Shown in pieces: positions 45,464 through 55,855 of a stretch of DNA of 64,000 nt. The DNA is from Budorcas taxicolor (taxonomy: Eukaryota; Chordata; Mammalia; Artiodactyla; Bovidae), in contig NC_068920.1 in the NCBI RefSeq assembly GCF_023091745.1, forward strand, positions 121,180,622-121,244,621. Direction: 5' to 3'. Both the position numbers and the translations under genes were made by a program. The notes beneath the pieces were generated by a model that did no database searches, had not been told where the DNA came from, and saw only the letters and a list, made by a program, of their open reading frames with translations. How positions within the stretch are numbered: position 1 is the stretch's first letter; each line of letters begins with the position of its first letter.

Positions 45464-45783
45464 CAGGGGTCTGCAAACATATTTTGTAAAGCACCAGAGA
45501 GTAAATATTTTAGGCTCTACAAGCCAGATACTCTCCTGCAGCCACTCAACTCTGCCATTGTAAAGCAGTCATACACATTACATAAGTAAGTTTGGCTATG
45601 TTTCAATACCACTTCATTTATGGATATGAAAATCTGAATTTGAATATCATGTATTTTAAGTATCATACATTTTAAAGTATATTGACACTATTTTTCTTTT
45701 CTTTTTTTTTTTAAATGATTTAAAACTGTAAAAAGCCATTTGGGGGCTAAATTTGCTTGGTAGGCCATAGTTTGCTGACCTCT
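45464..45783. mobile_element. hAT (Charlie-type) non-autonomous DNA transposon
   Basis: Terminal repeats caggggtctgcaaac and gtttgctgacctcta are inverted copies of each other. Inside: gagtaaatattttaggctct, gccactcaactctgccattg, then gtaaaaagccatttggggg. About 320 bp, complete. The 8-bp target duplication is not clear. Confidence 0.82.
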
Positions 45784-45849
45784 AATTTAGAAGATGATCA
45801 CTTAGGCTATGTGTAAAGTAGACAAAGAGGTCCTTTCTGGCTCATTTCA

Positions 45850-46545
45850 TCAGGTCTAGTACCTACATACTTACTTTTTAATATTCAAGGTCTGCTCTAT
45901 CATGCTATATATGTCTTTTATCTCTCTACCACCAACAGATATGCTAATGAAAAAAGAATATTCTCAGGTTAAGCATTACATTTTATTTGTGACCCCTTTG
46001 TGTTCAATGTAGTCATATTTTTATTCTTTAAGGATGAGATATCTTAGGGGTAGAAGGTAATTTATAGGTAAGAATAGTACTATTTATTTTATAAATTTTT
46101 AAATCCAAAGAGGTAATAATTCTTAGTATATAGGCTACATTATAATTTAAATAGTTAATAATTGATTAGAAAACATGATAAATTCTTTAGACAATTTTAA
46201 AGTGGAGCATCAAATGTATAGGGTAGATTCATAAGCTTAAATGGAACTTTAAGGCCTTAATGCTCTCTTAAGGCTTTCAATGCTCCTTAAAGGCAGACCT
46301 TGGGCTATAAAAAGTTACATACGAAGAATAAGGATGTAGCATTTTGATTGTTCACTTTTACAATAAAAAGGAAAGCAAAAGTATCTCTCTCATTTCCTTA
46401 TTTTAGATTTTTATCTTTTACTAGTAAAAATCCTCATGGGTTAAGGTTAGCCTATTACTAGGAAGTCTGTTTGGCTTTAAACTAACATGGAAAAAAAATA
46501 AAATAAAATAAAATAACATGGAGACTTTATATTGTTACTGCCTAG
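45850..46545. other. No feature recognised
   Basis: AT-rich DNA with an AAAAT run at about 46490-46514. No gene. Confidence 0.4.
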
Positions 46546-46684
46546 AAAGTGAAAGTGAAAGTGAAGTTGCTCAGTAGTATCTGACTTTTTGTGATCTCAT
46601 GGACTGTAGTAGCCCACCAGGCTCCTCCATCCATGGGATTCTCCAGGCAAGAGTACTGGAGTGGGTTGCCATTTCCTTCTCCAG
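46546..46684 (-). mobile_element. Bov-A SINE monomer, antisense
   Basis: A single Bov-A unit in antisense: gtgaaagtgaagttgctcag, then a cccaccaggctcctccatcc segment and end tgccatttccttctccag. 5'-truncated. Confidence 0.88.
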
Positions 46685-46752
46685 AACTGAGACTAAATGC
46701 TGAAACAGATATGATTTGAAAAGAAGTTTGTAAGATGGCTTTGATGAGTATG

Positions 46753-46808
46753 AGTGTGTGCTCTCTCGTGTCTGACACTTTGCGACCCTGTGGACTTGCA
46801 GCCCACCA
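46753..46808 (-). mobile_element. 56-bp Bov-A SINE tail insertion
   Basis: Only the 3' 56 bp of a Bov-A-type SINE (antisense gtgtctgacactttgcgacc) remain between ggctttgatgagtatg (46737-46752) and ggctttgatgattatg (46809-46824), a 16-bp duplication with one mismatch. So the fragment is an insertion in its own right, not a decayed longer one. Confidence 0.8.
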
Positions 46809-46824
46809 GGCTTTGATGATTATG

Positions 46825-48159
46825 TATTGGTTAAAACAATAGTTAATGTAGCATAAATTATAGAACAGTATAATAATACATTGGGAAAGAAAGTTTATCA
46901 GACACTAAACATATAAATATTCATCTCTTTAGTTATTATTTTGGCTAGAAAGAAGCCTGGGACTACAGACATAAAAAAATAAGGAAATAGGAAGAAAATC
47001 TACCTTTATTGCTGAGTAGTGGCAGAGGTGAGGAGGAAATAAAGTGACAAAGTCACTTGGGTCAGAAAAATCTAAGAAGTGTTATAATTAAATTTCTGAC
47101 ACTGTGATGTATTAATGCATAGACTTTGGTGAAAATAATAAAATGTTCCCTTAATATACTAATATGCCTGATCAATGTGACCTAACAAAATACAGACAAC
47201 CAACAAATAACAAAAAGTTCATACATTTGAAGTAACTAGAGAGATTTTTCCCATGATCAATGAGTGCACAAAGCGCAGTTTAATTGAGTGATATGAAATT
47301 AGAATTTAAACAGCAAACTCATTTCAAAGACAAGATAAACTAATATCATGAACCCATATTAACATCTAAAGCATCAAAGGTTACAGTACAAAACGTCTTC
47401 ACTATACAGAAGATTCAGATAAAAGAGCCTTCTCTAAGTTTTTGTTGTTTTCTAGATTTTTTGACAGCAATGAAATTTCTATGGAGCAGGATGTGCTGAA
47501 AATCAGGAACACCTCCTTTGTTTATCTGATCTCATTGTGGCAAAAGATCTTATAAAATAAGAACCTAATAGAGAGCACAAAGATGTGTAAGAAACTAGTC
47601 TATTTTACTGTTCCGTAACTAATAAGTTGAGGATTAAAGCTTATTTGAACTGTTTGAACTTATATTCTCTTTGGATCTACTTTGCACTGTGGTCACTTTA
47701 AAAATACAAATGAGAACATTCAAACTATTACTTCTCAATAAAACTTAAGGGACAAACTGAGCACATTCAAGATCTCAGGGACATGTCTTGTCCTGTGTCC
47801 TGGTTTCTGAAGCTGTACTTCTATAGGGAATAGATTAGAAAGAAATTTAAGCTTGTTAGATACAAAGGTGTCATCCTCTCACATCAAAGTACACGAGGAG
47901 AGACATTGAAGAATTATAAATTCTTAGAAAACATAAAAAATCCTTTGGGTCTGCCAAGGAAAATGTCAGCAAGTCAAAAGAGGCTAGGTGGCTATTGACC
48001 AGTTTCATGAAGGCAAAGCTGCAAGCCAAGATGGAATAATGCTTTCCCACCGTGTGTCGAAGGCACAAATGACACTAATCCTTTTTAATGGTCACAAAAG
48101 CTGACAACTTACTCAGCGTTAGAACTGAAGGCACAAAATCATCCCAAGGAATGACTCAC
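46825..48159. other. Repeat-poor intronic DNA 3' of the exon
   Basis: Between the last SINE fragment and the exon donor I see no LINE, SINE, LTR or DNA transposon and no long open frame. The DNA is moderately AT-rich. On the minus strand this is the start of the intron downstream of the WDPCP exon. In a window otherwise packed with repeats, this gap suggests either selection against insertion near the exon or chance. Confidence 0.5.
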
Positions 48160-48223
48160 CATAAACAGGTCCCGAGCACCAATGTCAACAGCTAACAGAA
48201 ATGCCTTTTCAAATCTTTGGTAC
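48160..48223 (-). CDS. WDPCP: WDPCP (Fritz homologue) internal coding exon, 64 nt
   Basis: On the minus strand a pyrimidine-rich acceptor (ttctcccttacag) precedes 64 nt followed by a strong donor (gtgagtcat, plus positions 48159-48151). The first base completes a codon begun in the previous exon; the next 21 codons are open and end on ATG at a codon boundary. The peptide includes RFEKAFLLAVDIGARDLF. I recognise this from memory as the C-terminal, post-WD-repeat part of WDPCP (BBS15/C2orf86), a cytoplasmic effector that works with Inturned and Fuzzy in planar cell polarity and ciliogenesis. A branch-point-like acataac lies about 15 nt upstream of the acceptor AG. The surrounding 2.4 kb is almost repeat-free, as expected around a conserved exon. 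The exon is too short for ORF callers. No other WDPCP exon was found, so its introns extend beyond the window on both sides. Splicing and peptide are seen; the gene name is recall, not a search. An exon with intact sites argues against a processed pseudogene. Confidence 0.78.
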
Positions 48224-49247
48224 CTGTAAGGGAGAAATGTTATGTTGTGAACAAAACTATAGAAGAGGAGAGAGAAGTTTGTTTAATGTACTTACATGCT
48301 ATTGTTTTTGTTCTGATAAAAATATTCTAAAATAGTAGGGACTTCACCTGCTGGGATCTTCCCTATGTGAACTCTTATTGTACTTAGGAGGTGCTGATGC
48401 ACACAGCCTGTGGAGGGGTTCAGTGTAACTGTCAAGCACAAACATAATCAGATTAGGTGCTTCTAAATGTAGAGAAATGATAGCTTAAGAAATACATTTT
48501 CTCATTATTTTTTCCTTTGTTCTATTTTGTTGTGTAAGTGGAAAGTAGGAGGATATGGACAGTACAGCAGGATAAGAGCAATTAATAAATCATATAATTA
48601 TATTTTATGTTTCTTAGGTAACAGTTGAGAAGTCAAATGTTGCATTTTTACAAAACTCTCACATTTGTGATCTAGGGTAAAAACATCCCCTGCTGTTGTA
48701 TATGTAAATAATAAGTGGTTTCTAAGTATTTTAAGAAGGTATTCCTTTTCTACTATTTCATCACAATCATACTATCTTTCCCTGAGGTATAACTAAGAAT
48801 GTTCTTTGTGAGAACAAACTTTAGTTTACATTAATTACCTCTACAGAAAATTTAAAGTTCTGAGAGAAAAGCATGTCATGAACATATAATTTGCACAGGA
48901 TTATGGAATAAAAGGTAATCTATGCTGAAACTTCCACAGATGTAATAATCAGTTTTTCTGACTCAAGAAACAAGCAGATATATAACCAAGTTCTGTTCTA
49001 TATTGTGAAATATGATGGTATAAAATATACTAAATTTTCACATAAAACATAGCAGAAATGTGGAATAATATTATTAACAGAGTATATAAAGTTTGTTAGT
49101 GAAATAGCTAATATAATTAAAATTCAAACAAGGCTTATTATTATTCCATATGAGCTGGTAGGCCAGAAACTGAAATACTTTGTAATTTCCATACTGTGTT
49201 TGATAGTTGTTCTCCCATCTACTCTCTGATTCTTCTTACTGGTATCT
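48224..49247. other. Repeat-poor intronic DNA 5' of the exon
   Basis: This is the intron immediately upstream of the WDPCP exon on the minus strand. It contains the acceptor tract and a second splice-site-flanked open stretch at 48352-48411, discussed as a finding. No recognisable repeat occurs until the BovB 5' end near 49.25 kb. Confidence 0.5.
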
Positions 49248-49252
49248 CCAGT

Positions 49253-49612
49253 AAGGCGGCTGCGACCGGCGCAGTAAGCGCAGGTGGCTGCGACTAGCGC
49301 ACTAAGCACGGCTGGGAGGAGCTACTCCGCGTCCGAGGTCGGGCACTGCGGCCGGGAGGAGCCACCCCGCGCTGAGGCCAGGGGCGGCGGCCAGGAGGAG
49401 CCACCCCGCGCCCGAGGCCAGGGGGAGCAACCGCACATCCAAGGAGCGGTGGCTGCGCGGGTGCAGGAGGGCCTAGAGGAGCCATCCCACGTTGAAGCTC
49501 AGGAAGGGTGGCAGTGAGGCGATACCCCTCATCCAAGGTAAGGAGCAGCGGCTGCGCTATGCTGGAGCAGCCCTGAAGACACCCCACGGCCAAGGTAAGA
49601 GAAACGCATGTA
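49253..49612 (+). promoter_or_regulatory. BovB GC-rich 5' region with degenerate tandem units
   Basis: A strongly GC- and CpG-rich stretch stands out in AT-rich DNA. It is built of degenerate units of roughly 40 nt with the core ggaggagccaccccgcg and variants, repeated three to four times, followed by looser copies. The same block, shorter, sits at the 5' end of the BovB at 4.99 kb. By position it is the element's 5'UTR and likely promoter. It resembles a small CpG island but belongs to the transposon, not to a host gene. Confidence 0.7.
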
Positions 49613-52600
49613 GGATGGTAGGTGTAGCAAGAGGGCATCAGAGGGCAGACACACTGAAACCATACTCACAGAAAACTAGTCAATCTAATCACACTAGGAC
49701 CACAGCCTTGTCTAACTCAATGAAACCAAGCCATGCGTGCAGGGCAACCCAAGACAGGTGGGTCATGGTGGAGAGGTTTGACAGAATGTGGTCCACTGGA
49801 GAAGGGAATGGAAAACCACTTCAGTATTCTTGGCTTGAGAACCCCATGAACAGTATGAAAAGGCAAAATGATAGGATACTGAAAGAGGAACTCCCCAGGT
49901 CAGTAGGTGCCCAATATGCTACTGGAGATCAATGGAGAAATAACTGCAGAAAGAATGAAGGGATGGAGCCAAAGCAAAAACAATACCCAGCTGTGGATGT
50001 GACTGGTGATAGAACCAAGGTCCAATGCTGTAAAGAGCAATATTGCATAGGAACCTGGAATGTCAGGTCCATGAATCAAGGCAAATTGGAAGCGGTCAAA
50101 CAAGAGATGGCAAGGGTGAACGTCAACATTCTAGGAATCAGAGAACTAAAATGGACTGGAATGGGTGACTTTAACGAAGATGACCATTGTATCTACTATT
50201 GCAGGCAGGAATCCCTCAGAAGAAATGGAGTAGCCATCATGGTCAACAAAAGAGTCCGAAATGCAGTACTTGGATGCAGTCTCAAAAACAACAGAATGAT
50301 CTGTTGGTCTCCAAGGCAAACCATTCAATATCACAGTAATCCCAAGTCTATACCCCAACCAGTAACACTGAAGAAGCTGAAGTTGAACGGTTCTATGAAG
50401 ACTTACAAGACTTTAGAACTAACACACAAAAAAGATGTCCTTTTCATTATAGGGGACTGGAATGCAAAAGTAGGAAGTCAAGAAACACCTGGAGTAACAG
50501 GCAAATTTGGCCTTGGAATGCGGAATGAACCAGGACAAAGAATAATAGAGTTTTGCCAAGAAAACGCACTGGTCATAGCAAATACCCTCTTCCAACAACA
50601 CAAGAGAAGACTCTACACATGGACATCACCAGATGGTCAACACCGAAATCAGACTGATCATATTCTATGCAGCCAAAGATGGAGACGCTCTATACAGTCA
50701 ACAAAAACAAGACCAGGAGCTGACTGTGGCTCAGATCATGAACTCCTTATTACCAAATTCAGACTTAAAAAGAAGAAAGTAGGGAAAACCGCTAGACCAT
50801 TCAGGTATGATCTAAATCAAATCCCTTATGATTATACAGTGGGAGTGAGAAATAGATTTAAGGGCCTAGATCTGATAGATAGAGTGCCTGATGAACTATG
50901 GAATGAGGTTTGTGACATTGTACAGGAGACAGGGATCAAGACCATCCCCATGGAAAAGAAATGCAAAAAAGCAAAATGGCTGTCTGGGGAGGCCTTACAA
51001 ATAGCTGTGAAAAGAAGAGAAGCAAAAAGCAAAGGAGAAAAGGAAAGATATAAGCATCTGAATGCAGAGTTCCAAAGAATAGCAAGAAGAGATAAGAAAG
51101 CCTTCTTCAGCAATCAATGCAAAGAAATAGAGGAAAACAACAGAATGGGAAAGACTAGAGATCTCTTCAAGAAAGTTAGAGATACCAAGGGAACATTTCA
51201 TGCAAAGATGGGCTCAATAAAGGACAGAAATGGTATGGACCTAACAGAAGCAGAAGATATTAAGAAGAGGTGGCAAGAATACATGGAAGAACTGTACAAA
51301 AAAGATCTTCATGACCCGGATAATCACGATGGTGTGATCACTCACCTAGAGCCAGACATCCTGGAATGTGAAGTCAAGTGGGCCTTAGAAAGCATCACTA
51401 CGAACAAAGCTAGTGGACGTGATGGAATTCCAGTTGAGCTATTTCAAATCCTGAAAGATGATGCTGTGAAAGTGCTGCACTCAATATGCCAGCACATTTG
51501 GAAAACTCAGCAGTGGCCACAGGACTGGAAAAGGTCAGTTTGCATTCCAATCCCAAAGAAAGGCAATGCCAAACCATGCTCAAACTACCGCACAATTGCA
51601 CTCATCTCACATGCTAGTAAAGTAATGCTCAAAATTCTCCAAGCCAGGCTTCAGCAATATGTGAACCGTGAACTTCCTGATGTTCAAGCTGGTTTTAGAA
51701 AAGGCAGAGGAACCAGAGATCAAATTGCCAACATTCGCTGGATCATGGAAAAAGCAAGAGAGTTCCAGAAAAACATCTATTTCTGCTTTACTGACTATGC
51801 CAAAGCCTTTGACTGTGTGGATCACGATAAACTATGGAAAATTCTGAGAGAGATGGGAATACCAGACCACCTGACCTGCCTCTCGAGAAACCTGTTTGCA
51901 GGTCAGGAAGCAGCAGTTAGAACTGGACATGGAATAACAGACTGGTTCCAAATAGGAAAAGGAGTACGTCAAGGCTGTATATTGTCACCCTGCTTTTTTT
52001 AACTTATATGCAGAGTACATCATGAGAAACGCTGGACTGGAAGAAACACAAGCTGGAATCGACTGCTGGGAGAAATATCAATAACCTCTGATATGCAGAT
52101 GACACCACCCTTATGGCAGAAAGCAAAGAGGAACTAAAAAGACTCTTGATGAAAGTGAAAGAGGAGAGTGAAAAAGTTGGCTTAAAGCTCAACATTCAGA
52201 AAACAAAGATCATGGCATCTGGTCTCATCACTTCATGGGAAATAGATGAGGAAACAGTAGAAACAGTGTCAGACTTCAGTTTTTTGGCCTCCAAAATCAC
52301 TGCATATGGTGATTGCAGCCATGAAATTAAAAGATGCTTACTCCTTGGAAGAAAAGTTAAGACAAACCTAGAGAGCATATTCAAAAGCAGAGACATTACT
52401 TTGCTGACTAAGGTCCGTCTAGTCAAGGCTATGGTTTTTCCAGTAGTCATGTATGGATGTGAGAGTTGGACTGTGAAGAAGGCTGAGTGCCAAAGAATTG
52501 ATGCTTTTGAACTGTGGTGTTGGAGAAGACTATTGAGAGTCCCTTGAACAGCAAGGAAATCTAACCAGTCCATTCTGAAGGAGATCAACCCTGGGATTTC

Positions 52601-52870
52601 TTTGGAAGGAATGATGCTAAAGCTGAAACTCCAGTACTTTGGCCACCTCATGCGAAGTGTTCACTCATTGGAAAAGACTTTGATGCTGGGAGGGATTGGG
52701 GGCAGGAGAAGAAAGGCACGACAGAGGATGAGATGGCTGGATGGCATCACTGACTAGATAGACATGAGTCTGAGTGAACTCCGGGAGATGGTGATGGAGA
52801 GGGAGGCCTGGCGTGCTGCGATTCATGGGGTCGCAAAGAGTTGGACACGACTGGGCGACTGAACTGAACT
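49492..52870 (+). pseudogene. Decayed BovB endonuclease/reverse transcriptase ORF
   Basis: An 836-codon frame (49492-52002) carries the endonuclease motifs GTWNVRSMN, ELKWTG, GDWNAKVG and SDHELL, then RT motifs FRKGRGTRDQ, DYAKAFDCVD and GVRQGCILSPC. Between about 50300 and 50412, three indels (-2, +1, -2) cancel out, so about 37 codons are read out of frame inside the endonuclease. A run of seven T (51994-52000, six expected) shifts the frame and stops the long ORF. A 2-nt loss near 52060 shifts it again, and a TGA at 52089-52091 sits just before the catalytic YADD codons (52092-52103). Further stops replace a tryptophan near 52545 and a serine (TAG) near 52756. The C-terminal CWRRLLRVP region is otherwise recognisable. 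The expected product is a single EN-RT polyprotein; this copy cannot make it. Confidence 0.88.
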
Positions 52871-52875
52871 GAACT

Positions 52876-53442
52876 TTCAACTATGGAAGATCAGAAGAAA
52901 ATTGTGTTCACTTTTGTTCCAGGAAAAATGGCTGACTCTATATAGTAGACGTGGGATGTAATAAGGAAGAGGACAGAAGATCAACAAGTTGTACTATTAA
53001 TACTATTCATAGATTTACTGCCATTTTGCATTTGTTCCCACCCACTACATTGAAACTTCTCTAGCAATAGTAATTATTCATCCTCTAAGATAAGTTCTTA
53101 TCTTGTGTGCTCTTTCAGACACATCTGATCCTATTAACTTCCCCTACTTGAAACTCTCTTTCTTTGCATTTGGAGATCCATTCTTGCATTTGGAGATCAT
53201 CTTTTGTTTTCTCAATTCTTAGATTTCACCTTCTTAGTCTCTTTTTTAACTTTTTTCTGCCTATTCCATGAAGGAGTAGGCTGTAACCTACTCAGATAGG
53301 GTTACTACCTCAGTAATCCTAACTGCTCCTATGGCATTGATACCTCAAAGACACAAATCTCTAGTATCCATTTATTTCTGGAGCTCTAAACTCTTTCGTT
53401 CCAGGTATCTCTAATTTAACATGTCTAGTATGTCCACTAATA
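52876..53442. other. No gene; possible old repeat
   Basis: Some words near 53050-53440 recall old interspersed repeats, but nothing could be assigned. No open frame of interest. Confidence 0.35.
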
Positions 53443-53443
53443 T

Positions 53444-53706
53444 GCAATGGCACCCCACTCCAGTACTCTTGCCTGGAAACCATGGATGGAGGAGCCTGGT
53501 GGGCTGCAGTCCATGAGATCTCTAAGAGTCGGACATGACTGAGTGACTTCACTTTTACTTTTCACTTTCATGCATTGGAGGAGGAAATGGCACCCCATTC
53601 CAGTATTCTTCCTTGGAGAATCCCAGGAACAGAGGAGCCTGGTGGGCTGCCGTCATGGAGTTGCACAGAGTTGGACACGACTGAAGTGACTTAGCAGCAG
53701 CAGCAG
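53444..53706 (+). mobile_element. BOV-A2 SINE
   Basis: Two monomers (caccccactccagtactctt, then caccccattccagtattctt), linker cactttcatgcattggagga and end ttagcagcagcagcagc. Slightly 5'-truncated. It abuts the first copy of a duplicated segment. Confidence 0.92.
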
Positions 53707-53711
53707 CTGCA

Positions 53712-54410
53712 TGTCTGTTGACATGCCAATTTGGCAGCCATATATGTGATTCATTGGAATTGGTAAATATGAAATTAAGGTGAGCAGCTTAGGAGGTACA
53801 GTTCCTTCTAGGTAAGAGGTAATGATTCACATTACAATAAAATGAAAGAATTGGCATTGGCATCTGGTGGTATGATCAACCAAAAATACCAAAGGGTGCT
53901 CCCAACTAGACTGCTTATAAAATACATCTTAAAGTACAACATAAGATTCTTAAAAAAAAAAAAAAGGAAATTTCCAAGGATAACACATTTTCAATTAAAA
54001 AAAATAACCAACTAACCAAAGTTCCTTGACTGAAACTAGGATCCATAAGCAGAGATCAAAAATGGGGAAAAGGGCAGAACTACTCTGGCCATCACCCTCA
54101 GAAGACTGAGCCTTGACCAAGTCTTAAGGTAAAGGTGGTTAACTTGAGACTTCTGACTAAGCCAGGGGCTAAAATGATCCCAAGTTTTAAGTGTCCTTAA
54201 CATGGGCAGAAAAAGTATAAAGAAGATCCATGTCTGGATTAAAGCACTTTTGATACAAGTCACCAGAATTGCCATAAATTAAAACAAGTATGAGCTCACA
54301 CTAAAACATTACTAAATACAAAAGAAGCTACTGTGATGGGAAATTAGAAAATAAAAGATTTACTTGGATTTCAGATGATTGAATTATTAAAATTAGAATG
54401 TAAAACAGTT
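53712..54410 (+). repeat. Duplicated segment, copy 1
   Basis: About 700 bp that recurs at 55856-57263 in the same orientation (for example ccctcagaagactgagcctt and ggtaagaggtaatgattcac in both), at roughly 80-85% identity by eye. It could be the 5' region of an old L1, since L1 ORF1-like text follows at 54.7 kb, or a local duplication. Confidence 0.6.
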
Positions 54411-54689
54411 CAGCATATTTAAAGAAATAATGATGGGGCCATGAAAATAAGCTTACAACAGGACATATTAATAATAAAAGTGTTACCCAGTAGATTTTTT
54501 AAGAAATAAAAATATAACTTTTGTAAATGAAAAATTGAAGTTAAATAATTTGGTATAAAGAGAGAATTAGCGAAATAAGAGAGGCATAAGTAAGGAATTA
54601 CACAAAATGTTAAAGAGACAAGAAAAAAAAATATAAAGGGAAGTTAGCAATACAAAGAACACGGAAGTTAGCAAAACAGAGAACATGGA

Positions 54690-55150
54690 AAAGTCTAACA
54701 CATCTAATCAGGTAATTATGCTAAATGCGGACAATTTTCCAGAGCTGATAAATGAAATGAATCAATAAACACAAGAGGGACAATATATATCAATCAGGAT
54801 ACACTGAAAAGAATCTATAATTATGCAAATATACAATGAAGATGCAGAACTCTAAAAATAAAAAGGTCTTAAAAAGCAAGAGAAAAGACAGGTCACCTAC
54901 AAAGAAGATAACCTACAAACAGACTGACACCAGACCTCTCAATGACAACAATGGGGTGTAGAAGACAGTAGGGATGTATCTTCAAATGATAGTGAGAAAA
55001 TAAGCATTTCTCTTGTATAATATAATAATGGAATTCTCAGTAGGTAAAGCAAAATAAAGACATTTTAAGATATGTAAAAACTGAAACCATTCAACAGATC
55101 TTCAATAAAGGGACTTGCAGGGGACATAACTCAGGAAAAAAGGAAAATGA
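54690..55150 (+). mobile_element. Old L1 ORF1 remnant, sense
   Basis: Decayed words aatcaggtaattatgctaaa, gacaattttccagagctgat, then gcaaaataaagacattttaa appear in L1 ORF1 order. No frame remains. Confidence 0.55.
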
Positions 55151-55855
55151 TCCTAGAAGGAAGGTTTGAAAAGCAAGAAGGAATAGCTTAAAAAAAAAAT
55201 TGGTTAATATACAGGCAGATAAATACACACAGACATACATGCATATACACAAATGTTTTGCTATTTTTAAGATCAGAAAACACTAATTAGATAATAATCA
55301 GAAAAAAAGCGCTAAGGTCCTTGCTTTTTGAATTCTTGAAGATAATTGTTTGATTTTGGTAACTATCACAAAGAAATTAAATAGCAATCATTAAAACTTT
55401 ATAAATGGTTAAACAGTAATATAGGTAGAGTTGGGTGAAGGGTAAGCAAATTGAAAAATAAGAAAATTCAAGAAGTATTAAAGAAACGAACACTGGATCT
55501 ACACCAGTACACTGGTGAAAACAATGCGTGAGAGACACCAGGGCCAACTGCCAGGATACCCACAGTTAAAGTGTGGCCATGAGAAGTGCCAATCAAGCAT
55601 GTAATCTGAGAGCTCATGCAACAGGGGAAAGGTAACACAGCAGAGCACACCCAGGGGTTGAACATCTCCAGAGGTAGAATGCTAAGTGGCTTCTCTCCCA
55701 ATGGGAATTCTTTAATCCCACCTATCTCACACCACATATCAGAAAAGAGCTAAGAAACAGATCCGAAAAGAGCTAAGAAACAGATCTGAGGACCTCTGCT
55801 CCAACAACTAAGGAGCAGATCTCACCCCTGACAGGGCAGTGATAACCAGTGAGTC
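55151..55855. other. No gene; short 23-bp tandem duplication
   Basis: Contains two copies of gaaaagagctaagaaacag with flanks at 55741-55763 and 55764-55786. Nothing else assigned; the left part may continue the old L1. Confidence 0.45.

Larger units (their letters stand above)
49248..52875 (+). mobile_element. BovB (RTE-clade LINE), near-full-length copy
   Basis: This is the best preserved BovB in the window. It runs from a GC-rich 5' end, through endonuclease and reverse transcriptase coding sequence, to the typical 3' end with repeated gaact units (ggcgactgaactgaactg). BovB copies itself by target-primed reverse transcription: its AP-like endonuclease nicks DNA and the RT copies its RNA there. 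I could not find a convincing target-site duplication, so the outer ends are approximate. The coding frame carries frameshifts and stops and is not functional. It lies in a WDPCP intron, antisense to the gene. Confidence 0.93.

Noticed and set aside
49253..49500. CpG-island-like promoter of a host gene
   Set aside because: The sequence is the BovB 5' end, found also at 4987-5210.
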